Source: JBHJOF01 sp050330055
GTDB taxonomy: Bacteria > Pseudomonadota > Alphaproteobacteria > Kiloniellales > JAKSDN01
Length of the DNA stretch: 21,999 nt
Assembly (NCBI GenBank): GCA_050330055.1
Contig: JBHJOF010000250.1
Coordinates: 1 to 21,999, forward strand
Reading direction: 5' to 3'
In this document: one piece after another, positions 15,934-21,999 of the stretch
How the letters are laid out: each line of letters opens with the position of its first letter
Position numbering within the stretch: the stretch's first letter is position 1
Position numbers and translations under genes: made by a program
The notes under the pieces: model-generated
Told to the model about the DNA's origin: nothing
Database searches by the model: none
The model's input: the letters and a program-made list of their open reading frames with translations, nothing else

Positions 15934-17310
15934 ATGCAGGTCATCATCTGTGGTGCCGGCCAGGTCGGCTCCAACATCGCGCGCTACCTGTCGGGCGAGA
16001 ACGCCGACATCACGGTGATCGATCAGTCGCCCGAGCTGGTCGCCAAGATCTCGGACTCGCTCGACGTCAAGGGCGTGGTCGGTTTCGCCTCGCATCCGGA
16101 CGTATTGGAGCGTGCCGGCGCGCCGGACGCCGACATGATCATCGCGGTAACCTATGCCGACGAGGTCAACATGGTGGCCTGCCAGATCTGCCACTCGCTG
16201 TTCGACGTGCCGACCAAGATCGCCCGCATCCGCCACCAAGGTTACCTGGAGCCCATGTGGGCCGACCTTTTCAGCCGCGACCACCTGCCGATCGACGTCA
16301 TCATCTCGCCGGAGATCGAGGTCGCCAAGGCGATCAGCCGCCGCCTCGAGATCCCCGGAGCCTTCGACGTGATCCCCCTGGCCGACGGCAAGGTCAGCCT
16401 GATCGGCGTGCACTGCAGCGAGGACTGCCCGATCCTCGAAACGCCGCTGCGCCAGCTCACCGACCTCTTTCCCGACCTGCACATCGTGGTGGTCGGCATC
16501 TGGCGCGACGGCACCGGCAAGGTGGCGACCGGCTCGGACGAGCTCCTGGCCGGCGACGACGTCTACTTCGTGGCCGAGACCGCGCACCTGAGCCGCGCCA
16601 TGGCCGCTTTCGGTCACGAGGAGAAGGAGGCGCGCCGCATCATCATCGTCGGCGGCGGCAACATCGGCCTCAATCTGGCGCAGCGCCTGGAGGCGGAAAA
16701 TCGCCGGGTGCTGACCAAGATCATCGAGCTGGACAAGAAGCGGGCCGAGGTGGTGGCCCAGATGCTCGACCGCACGGTGGTGATCCATGGCAACGCGCTC
16801 GACAGCGAGATACTGGACCAGGCCAACGTGGCCGAGAGCGAGACCGTGGTTGCGGTCTCGAACGACGACGAGACCAACATCCTCTCCTCGCTGCTGGCCA
16901 AGCGTTATGGCAGCAAGCGTGCCGTGACCCTGGTAAACGCCACCTCCTACGGCCCGCTGATCGGCTCGCTCGGCATCGACACGGTGGTGAGCCCGCGGGC
17001 GATCACGGTCTCCACCATCCTGCAGCACGTGCGCCGCGGTCGCATCCGCTCGGTGCACACCCTTTCGGAAGGCTTCGGCGAGGTGATCGAAGCCGAGGCG
17101 CTGGAGACCTCCAGCCTGGTCAACGTGCCCTTGCGCGAGGCCGACTTGCCGGAGGGGGTCATACTCGGCGCCTTGGTGCGCGACGGCGAGGTCATCATCC
17201 CGCGCGGCGGCACGGTGGTGCGGACCGGCGACCTGGTGGTGCTGTTCGCCGCCACCCAGGCGGTCAAGAAGGTCGAGAAGCTGTTCGCCGTGAAGCTGGA
17301 ATTCTTCTAA
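15934..17310 (+). CDS. trkA: Trk potassium uptake NAD-binding regulator TrkA
   Basis: TrkA is the cytoplasmic, nucleotide-binding ring protein that gates TrkH/TrkG potassium channels. The 458 residues form two tandem RCK units: a first Rossmann fold with CGAGQVGSNIARYL (about 6-19) plus a TrkA_C domain to about 220, and a second with IIIVGGGNIGLNLAQRL (about 236-252) plus a C-terminal TrkA_C domain (GVILGALVRDGEVIIPRGG). Both glycine-rich motifs look intact. The ATG has AGGAA at 15922-15926, 7 bases upstream, and sits 30 bases after ntrX, so it is likely cotranscribed with ntrYX; this order is common in alphaproteobacteria. The partner membrane protein TrkH is not in the window. Confidence 0.96.
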   Translation: MQVIICGAGQVGSNIARYLSGENADITVIDQSPELVAKISDSLDVKGVVGFASHPDVLERAGAPDADMIIAVTYADEVNMVACQICHSLFDVPTKIARIRHQGYLEPMWADLFSRDHLPIDVIISPEIEVAKAISRRLEIPGAFDVIPLADGKVSLIGVHCSEDCPILETPLRQLTDLFPDLHIVVVGIWRDGTGKVATGSDELLAGDDVYFVAETAHLSRAMAAFGHEEKEARRIIIVGGGNIGLNLAQRLEAENRRVLTKIIELDKKRAEVVAQMLDRTVVIHGNALDSEILDQANVAESETVVAVSNDDETNILSSLLAKRYGSKRAVTLVNATSYGPLIGSLGIDTVVSPRAITVSTILQHVRRGRIRSVHTLSEGFGEVIEAEALETSSLVNVPLREADLPEGVILGALVRDGEVIIPRGGTVVRTGDLVVLFAATQAVKKVEKLFAVKLEFF

Positions 17311-17313
17311 GCA

Positions 17314-17346
17314 GCAAGCCCCGACGGCGGGCAAGTTCCGGCTTGC
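17314..17346. repeat. Stem-loop after trkA
   Basis: GCAAGCC (17314-17320) and GGCTTGC (17340-17346) pair perfectly around a 19-base GC-rich loop, starting 3 bases after the trkA stop. An alternative GCCC/GGGC pairing exists inside. It may mark the end of the ntrYX-trkA transcript, but no T-run is present and a Rho-independent terminator cannot be claimed. Confidence 0.35.
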
Positions 17347-17418
17347 GTGGCCGATGCGAGCCGATAGGATCGCGCCGAATCCCCCCTCAACGACTGCCCA
17401 GGGAAAGAGGATCCCCGC

Positions 17419-18282
17419 ATGCCGCGACAGGCCTATGTCAACGGTCGCTACCTGCCACACCAGGCCGCTTCGGTGCATATCGAGGATCGCGGCTACCAGT
17501 TCGCCGACGGCGTCTACGAGGTGGTGCCGGTGGCCAACGGTATCCTGGTCGACGAGGGCCTGCACCTGGACCGCCTGGAGCGCTCGCTCGACGAACTCAG
17601 CATCCCGATGCCGATGTCGCGCCAGGCGATCAAGCTGGTCAGCGCCGAGTTGATGCGCCGCAACCATCTGAGCAACGGCTTCGTTTACATGCAGGTCACC
17701 CGCGGCGTGGCGCCGCGCGACCATAAGTTCCCGAACGGCGTCCGCCCGGCCATCGTCATGACCACGCGCCAGATGGCGCCGCCCGACCCCAAGCGCCTGG
17801 CCGAGGGGGTCAGCGTCATCACCCTGCCGGACATCCGCTGGAAGCGCTGCGACATCAAGTCGGTCTCGCTGCTGCCCAACATCCTGGCCAAGCAGCAGGC
17901 GGTCGAGGCTGGCGCCTACGAGGCCTGGATGGTCGACGGCGAGGGCCGGGTCACCGAGGGCACCTCGACCAATGCCTGGATCGTTACCAAGGACAACAAG
18001 CTGGTCACGCGCGACGCCAGCAACGCGATCCTCAATGGCATTACCCGCATCTCTCTGCTGCGCGTCGCCGAGAGCCAGGGAGTCGAGCTGCAGGAGCGGC
18101 CCTTCACGGTCGACGAGGCGCATGACGCGCGCGAGGCCTTCCTGACCTCGAGTACCAATTTCGTCCTGCCGGTCACCCGGATCGACGGCAAGCCGGTCGG
18201 CAACGGCCATCCGGGCATCCTGACCGGCAAGCTGCGCGAGGGCTATCAGGCCTACGTCGAGAGCCTGAAGGAGCCTGCGTGA
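17419..18282 (+). CDS. dat: D-amino-acid transaminase (class IV aminotransferase)
   Basis: This PLP enzyme of fold type IV interconverts D-alanine and 2-oxoglutarate with pyruvate and D-glutamate and so can supply D-amino acids for peptidoglycan. The 287-residue length matches D-AAT. Features are the N-terminal AYVNGRYLPHQAASVHIEDR, GYQFADGVYEVV (about 25-36), the PLP lysine in RCDIKSVSLLPNILAKQ (Lys147), the cofactor-tail glutamate in VTEGTSTNAW (Glu180), and NGITRISLLRVA. Class IV enzymes also include IlvE and PabC; the DIKS-LLPN pattern and length favour D-AAT. AGAGG (17406-17410) lies 8 bases before the ATG. A 4-base overlap (GTGA) joins it to the next gene. It follows trkA by 108 bases. 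Confidence 0.88.
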   Translation: MPRQAYVNGRYLPHQAASVHIEDRGYQFADGVYEVVPVANGILVDEGLHLDRLERSLDELSIPMPMSRQAIKLVSAELMRRNHLSNGFVYMQVTRGVAPRDHKFPNGVRPAIVMTTRQMAPPDPKRLAEGVSVITLPDIRWKRCDIKSVSLLPNILAKQQAVEAGAYEAWMVDGEGRVTEGTSTNAWIVTKDNKLVTRDASNAILNGITRISLLRVAESQGVELQERPFTVDEAHDAREAFLTSSTNFVLPVTRIDGKPVGNGHPGILTGKLREGYQAYVESLKEPA

Positions 18283-18932
18283 GCCTCAGTGCGCCGCGTG
18301 CCTTGCTGTTCGACTGGGACAACACACTGGTCGACACCTGGCCGTCGATCCAGCACGCGCTCGCCATTACCTTCGAGGCCATGGGTCAGCGGCCCTGGAC
18401 GCTGGAGGAGACCAAGGCCCGGGTGCGGGCCTCGGCGCGCGACAGCTTCCCGCTGCTGTTCGGCGAACGGGCCAAGGAGGCCACGGCGATCTTCTACCGC
18501 GCCTTCGAGGCCGAGCACCTGGGCAAGCTGCGCGAGCGCGAGGGCGCCGGGGCCATGCTGGCCAGCCTGGCCGGCGAGGGGCGCTACCTGGCGGTTGTCA
18601 GCAACAAGCGCGGCGAACTGCTGCGCCGCGAGGCCCGGCACCTGGGCTGGAGCGACTATTTCGGCAGCCTGGTCGGCGCCAATGACGCGCCGCGCGACAA
18701 GCCGGCCGTCGAGCCGGTCGAGCTCGCGCTCAGCAGCAGCGGGATCGCCCGCGGCGCCGAGGTGTGGTTCGTCGGCGATACCGATATCGACATGCGCTGC
18801 GCGGTCAATGCCGGCTGCGTTCCGGTCCTGTTGCGGCCGGAGGCGCCCGCCGCCGGCGAGTTCGGCGACGCCGAGCCGCGATTTCACATCGTTTCTTGTT
18901 CGGGGCTGGTCGACCTGCTTGCCGCTTCCTAA
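18279..18932 (+). CDS. HAD-family hydrolase, phosphoglycolate phosphatase-like
   Basis: A 217-residue haloacid-dehalogenase phosphatase with the Gph-like cap arrangement. Motif I is LLFDWDNTLVDTW with nucleophile Asp12 and Asp14; a helical cap runs about 20-85; motif II is VVSNKRG (Ser108); motif III is the lysine in RDKPAVEP (Lys141); and motif IV is FVGDTDIDMRCA (Asp167, Asp171). The usual DxDGT of motif I is DWDNT, a variant common in this subfamily. The substrate cannot be read from the sequence. The GTG start at 18279 overlaps the dat stop by 4 bases and has AAGGAG (18268-18273) 5 bases upstream, so it is almost certainly coupled to dat. The pairing hints at a link to D-amino-acid or cell-wall metabolism, but that is inference. 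Confidence 0.88.
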   Translation: MSLSAPRALLFDWDNTLVDTWPSIQHALAITFEAMGQRPWTLEETKARVRASARDSFPLLFGERAKEATAIFYRAFEAEHLGKLREREGAGAMLASLAGEGRYLAVVSNKRGELLRREARHLGWSDYFGSLVGANDAPRDKPAVEPVELALSSSGIARGAEVWFVGDTDIDMRCAVNAGCVPVLLRPEAPAAGEFGDAEPRFHIVSCSGLVDLLAAS

Positions 18933-19077
18933 ATTTATACCTGTACCTCTATAGGGGAACGTCGTAAGCATCTCACAGCCGGGCAGGACCATTCTCATGC
19001 GGATAGAAAGAGAAGTACTTGGGCTGGGGGGCACAAAAGCCACGCCCAAAGACGCACGAGCCAATAACACGACGACC

Positions 19078-19093
19078 AAGAACAAAAAGGGGG
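19078..19093 (+). promoter_or_regulatory. A-rich leader and Shine-Dalgarno of hfq, possible Hfq autoregulatory site
   Basis: Four consecutive A-R-N triplets (AAG AAC AAA AAG, 19078-19089) run straight into the Shine-Dalgarno AAGGGGG (19087-19093), 5 bases before the hfq ATG. ARN repeats are the known ligand of the distal face of Hfq hexamers, and Hfq represses its own translation in E. coli, with autoregulation also reported in Sinorhizobium meliloti. The site here is inferred from sequence only. The rest of the 166-base gap 18933-19098 holds an AT-rich patch (18930-18955) that may contain the hfq promoter, but no clear -35/-10 pair. Confidence 0.35.
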
Positions 19094-19098
19094 TAAAA

Positions 19099-19353
19099 AT
19101 GGCCGCAGAAAAAACCCAGAACGTGCAGGATGTGTTTCTTAATCACATTCGTAAAAACAAGGTTCCAGTTACGATATTCCTTGTGAACGGCGTGAAGTTA
19201 CAAGGCATCGTCACCTGGTTCGATAACTTCTCCGTGCTGCTGCGGCGCGACGCCCACTCGCAACTTGTCTACAAGCACGCGATCTCCACGGTCATGCCGG
19301 CCACCCCGGTCCAGCTCTTCGAGCAGGCCAAAGAGGAGACCGAGGACGCCTAG
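19099..19353 (+). CDS. hfq: RNA chaperone Hfq
   Basis: Hfq is the hexameric Sm-like protein that pairs small RNAs with mRNAs. The protein has 84 residues, normal for alphaproteobacterial Hfq. The Sm1 motif is VFLNHIRKNKVPVTIFLVNG (about 12-31), followed by VKLQGIVTWFDNFSVLL, and Sm2 is YKHAIST (58-64), the signature of the proximal-face pore. A short acidic tail (EQAKEETEDA) ends the protein. The frame is open upstream to an ATG at 18997, but the family N terminus and the AAGGGGG site support 19099. The gene is followed by hflX, the classical hfq-hflX pairing. Confidence 0.97.
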   Translation: MAAEKTQNVQDVFLNHIRKNKVPVTIFLVNGVKLQGIVTWFDNFSVLLRRDAHSQLVYKHAISTVMPATPVQLFEQAKEETEDA

Positions 19354-19495
19354 GAACCTGCTCCGCACGCCTCCGACTGGCGAGGCCAGGCCTGGCGGGC
19401 CCGGACCTGGCGGGAGTGGGGGAGGCGGAACCGGGCCTGCTGCCACCGATGGCGCGCGGGAGGCCGGAACCGGGCGCCCGTCCACCGGGCGGGCC
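19354..19495. other. hfq-hflX spacer, very GC-rich with short direct repeats
   Basis: This 142-base spacer contains the direct repeat CCTGGCGGG at 19391-19399 and 19406-19414 and the palindrome CCAGGCCTGG (19386-19395). The hflX frame stays open through it, encoding a Gly/Pro/Ala/Thr-rich low-complexity stretch, but I find no ATG, GTG or TTG in that frame between the hfq stop and 19496. It is either untranslated or would need an unusual start such as CTG at 19358. Confidence 0.5.
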
Positions 19496-20779
19496 ATGGT
19501 CCTGCATCCGGACCTGCGTGGGGCCGCGGGCCGCGGCCGCAGCGCCTCAAGCAATGCGCGCAGCGCTGACGCTCGTCTGGCCGAGGCGGTCGGCCTGGCC
19601 GCGGCGATCGACCTGCTCGTGGTCGAGGCCCAGGTAGTGCCGGTGCCGCGGCCGCGCCCGGCCAGCCTGTTCGGCAAGGGCACGGTCGAGGCGCTGGCCG
19701 AGCGGGTCGAGGAGCAGGAGATCGGCGTCGTCGTGGTCGACGCCCAGCTCACCCCGGTGCAGCAGCGCAACCTGGAGCGTGCCTGGAAAACCAAGGTCAT
19801 CGACCGCACCGGGCTGATCCTGGAGATCTTCGGCGCGCGGGCGCGGACCAGCGAAGGCATGCTGCAGGTCGAACTGGCGGCGCTCAGCTACCAGCGCTCG
19901 CGCCTGGTGCGCTCCTGGACCCACCTGGAGCGGCAGCGCGGCGGCTTCGGCTTCCTCGGCGGCCCGGGCGAGAGCCAGCTCGAGATGGACCGCCGCCTGA
20001 TCACCGACCGCATCGCCCGAATCAAGGGCGAGCTGGAGCAGGTCAAGCGCACCCGGTCGCTGCACCGCGACGCCCGGCGGCGCGTGCCCTATTCGCTGGT
20101 CGCCTTGGTCGGCTACACCAACGCCGGCAAGTCGACCCTGTTCAACCGCCTGACCAAGGCCCGGGTCTTCGCCGAGGACCTGCTCTTCGCCACCCTCGAT
20201 CCGACCATGCGCAAGGTGGAGTTGGACGGCGGCCGCGAGATCATCCTGTCCGATACGGTCGGCTTCATCTCCGACCTGCCGCACGACCTCGTGGCGGCCT
20301 TCCGCGCCACCCTGGAGGAGGTCACCCAAGCCGATCTGGTGCTGCACGTGCGCGATGTGGCCCATCCCGACAGCGAAGCCCAGTGCGCCGACGTGCTGAG
20401 CGTGCTGCGCGAGCTCGGCCTGGGCAGCAAGATCGACCAGGGCCTGATGGTCGAGGTGCTGAACAAGATCGACCTGCTGACGCCGGAGACCCGCCAGCGC
20501 CTGCTGGCTACGGCCGGCCGCAACCAGGCCCAGGTCGCCGTCTCGGCCATCACCGGCGAAGGTATCGAGGGGCTCCTGGAGCTGATCGGCCGGCGGCTCG
20601 ACGAGAGCCGCGCCGTCAAGTCGCTCTCGGTGTCGCTGGCCGACGGCGCCGCGCTGGCCTGGCTCTACAGCCACGGCAAGGTGCTGAGCCGCGAGGACGA
20701 CGAGCGTTTCGCCCACCTGACGGTGCGCCTCGACCCGGCCGACCTGGCCCGCTTCGAACGGCGCCACGGACCGGCCTGA
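19496..20779 (+). CDS. hflX: GTPase HflX
   Basis: HflX is a ribosome-binding GTPase that splits stalled or heat-damaged 70S ribosomes. From the ATG at 19496 the protein has 427 residues. The N-terminal HflX-specific domain shows LFGKGTVEAL (about 59-68), VVVVDAQLTPVQQRNLE (78-94), VIDRTGLILEIFGARARTSE (101-120) and GGFGFLGGPGESQLEMDRR, followed by a coiled linker and the G domain: P-loop GYTNAGKS (206-213), TLDPT (G2), DTVGFI (G3), NKID (G4) and SAITGEG (G5). The ribosome binding site for this ATG is poor (GGGCGGG about 3 bases away), so the exact N terminus is uncertain, although MVLHPDLRG matches the usual first strand of the family. Probably cotranscribed with hfq. Confidence 0.94.
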   Translation: MVLHPDLRGAAGRGRSASSNARSADARLAEAVGLAAAIDLLVVEAQVVPVPRPRPASLFGKGTVEALAERVEEQEIGVVVVDAQLTPVQQRNLERAWKTKVIDRTGLILEIFGARARTSEGMLQVELAALSYQRSRLVRSWTHLERQRGGFGFLGGPGESQLEMDRRLITDRIARIKGELEQVKRTRSLHRDARRRVPYSLVALVGYTNAGKSTLFNRLTKARVFAEDLLFATLDPTMRKVELDGGREIILSDTVGFISDLPHDLVAAFRATLEEVTQADLVLHVRDVAHPDSEAQCADVLSVLRELGLGSKIDQGLMVEVLNKIDLLTPETRQRLLATAGRNQAQVAVSAITGEGIEGLLELIGRRLDESRAVKSLSVSLADGAALAWLYSHGKVLSREDDERFAHLTVRLDPADLARFERRHGPA

Positions 20780-20815
20780 CCCCCTCCGAACGCCCTGGCG
20801 ACAAGCAGCGGGCGG

Positions 20816-20845
20816 TTGACAGTGGCCTTGATGCGGGATTAAAAA
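20816..20845 (+). promoter_or_regulatory. Sigma-70-like promoter of groES-groEL
   Basis: TTGACA (20816-20821) is a perfect -35 box. The -10 is TTAAAA (20839-20844, spacer 17) or TAAAAA (20840-20845, spacer 18). Transcription should start near 20851-20853, inside the left arm of the CIRCE element, the usual arrangement for HrcA repression. I see no convincing sigma-32 box, but cannot exclude one. Confidence 0.7.
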
Positions 20846-20849
20846 GGCG

Positions 20850-20876
20850 TTAGCACTCTAGCGAGGAGAGTGCTAA
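20850..20876. promoter_or_regulatory. CIRCE operator (HrcA binding site)
   Basis: TTAGCACTC (20850-20858) and GAGTGCTAA (20868-20876) form a perfect 9-9-9 inverted repeat identical to the CIRCE consensus. HrcA binds CIRCE and represses groESL; GroEL availability feeds back on HrcA activity, so heat shock relieves repression. The element lies 74 bases before the groES ATG and overlaps the predicted transcription start. It implies an hrcA gene elsewhere in the genome. Confidence 0.97.
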
Positions 20877-20950
20877 AGCGTTACCGGCGAGCGGGACGCA
20901 AGAACCGACGCCGGCCGCTCATCTCACTCAGGACAGCAAGGACGAGGGTC

Positions 20951-21238
20951 ATGAAATTCAGGCCGCTGCACGACCGTGTCGTCATCGAGGCGCTCGACCA
21001 GGAAGAGCGCTCCACCGGCGGGATCATCATTCCCGACACGGCGAAGGAGAAGCCGGTGCAGGGCAAGGTGATCGCCGTCGGGCCGGGCAGCCGCGGCGAC
21101 GACGGCGTGCTGCACAAGCCCGACGTCAAGAAGGGTGACCGGGTTCTCTATGGCAAGTGGTCGGGCACCGAAGTGAAGATCGACGGCAAGGACCTGCTGA
21201 TCATGCGTGAGTCCGACATCATGGGCATTATCGAATAG
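20951..21238 (+). CDS. groES: Co-chaperonin GroES
   Basis: GroES caps the GroEL ring to form the folding chamber. The 95 residues show MKFRPLHDRVVIEALDQEER at the N terminus, the mobile loop with STGGIIIPDTAKEKP (about 21-35) that binds GroEL, GKVIAVGPGSR (38-48), the roof-loop region and the C-terminal strand DLLIMRESDIMGIIE. AAGGA (20938-20942) sits 8 bases before the ATG. The frame is open upstream to 20870, overlapping CIRCE, but that extension is not homologous to GroES. groEL follows after 15 bases under the same CIRCE-controlled promoter. Confidence 0.97.
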   Translation: MKFRPLHDRVVIEALDQEERSTGGIIIPDTAKEKPVQGKVIAVGPGSRGDDGVLHKPDVKKGDRVLYGKWSGTEVKIDGKDLLIMRESDIMGIIE

Positions 21239-21253
21239 GGAGGCGACGCAACT

Positions 21254-21999
<746 letters not shown>

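Noticed and set aside
15913..18210. A 765-codon open frame on the minus strand opposite trkA and dat
   Set aside because: It spans two unrelated well-supported genes and their intergenic gap, with composition dominated by Asp, His, Val and Arg; a shadow of high GC at third positions.
18997..19098. A 34-residue N-terminal extension of Hfq from an upstream in-frame ATG
   Set aside because: Hfq homologues begin at MAAEKTQ, the strong AAGGGGG site serves 19099, and the extension has no similarity to the Sm fold.

Overview
The window is a high-GC, gene-dense stretch of core chromosome from an alphaproteobacterium, most likely of the Rhodospirillales or a nearby group. That placement is inferred from gene order and protein style: pdhC-lpdA-lipA-coq10, a fused IspDF, dusB(nifR3)-ntrB-ntrC-ntrY-ntrX-trkA-dat ahead of hfq-hflX, and groES-groEL under a CIRCE element. 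I see no rRNA, tRNA, CRISPR array, insertion sequence, phage gene, toxin-antitoxin pair or defence gene.

Region 1 (1-5135, + strand) covers lipoate and pyruvate dehydrogenase functions. It holds the 3' part of the dihydrolipoamide acetyltransferase gene (pdhC), dihydrolipoamide dehydrogenase (lpdA), lipoyl synthase (lipA), a PAS_5-type protein and a Coq10/RatA START-like protein. LipA makes the cofactor that the E2 lipoyl domain carries and that LpdA reoxidises.

Region 2 (5182-7357, - strand) is a compact run transcribed in the order ispDF, pgpA, cinA: isoprenoid precursor synthesis, phosphatidylglycerol synthesis and NMN amidohydrolase. It converges on coq10, and the junction holds a tandem pair of perfect hairpins. 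A related inverted repeat lies upstream of ispDF in the divergent gap.

Region 3 (7602-18932, + strand) begins with an orphan YpjD/HemX-like membrane protein and dusB. It continues with two nitrogen-type two-component systems, ntrBC and ntrYX, then trkA (potassium uptake regulation), a D-amino-acid transaminase and a HAD phosphatase. Several junctions overlap or are very tight, which suggests translational coupling. NtrC has an intact GAFTGA sigma-54 contact motif; NtrX lacks it.

Region 4 (19099-21999, + strand) holds hfq-hflX, then a perfect CIRCE operator overlapping a sigma-70-like promoter, groES and the first 248 codons of groEL.

I did not find a credible undescribed system. The points most worth a second look are the hairpin repeat family (which supplies the stop codon of coq10), an AT-rich palindrome before the PAS_5 gene, the orphan YpjD homologue, the GAFTGA-less NtrX and an A-rich possible Hfq-binding leader on hfq. 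All coordinates, motifs and repeats were read by eye; no database search was run.
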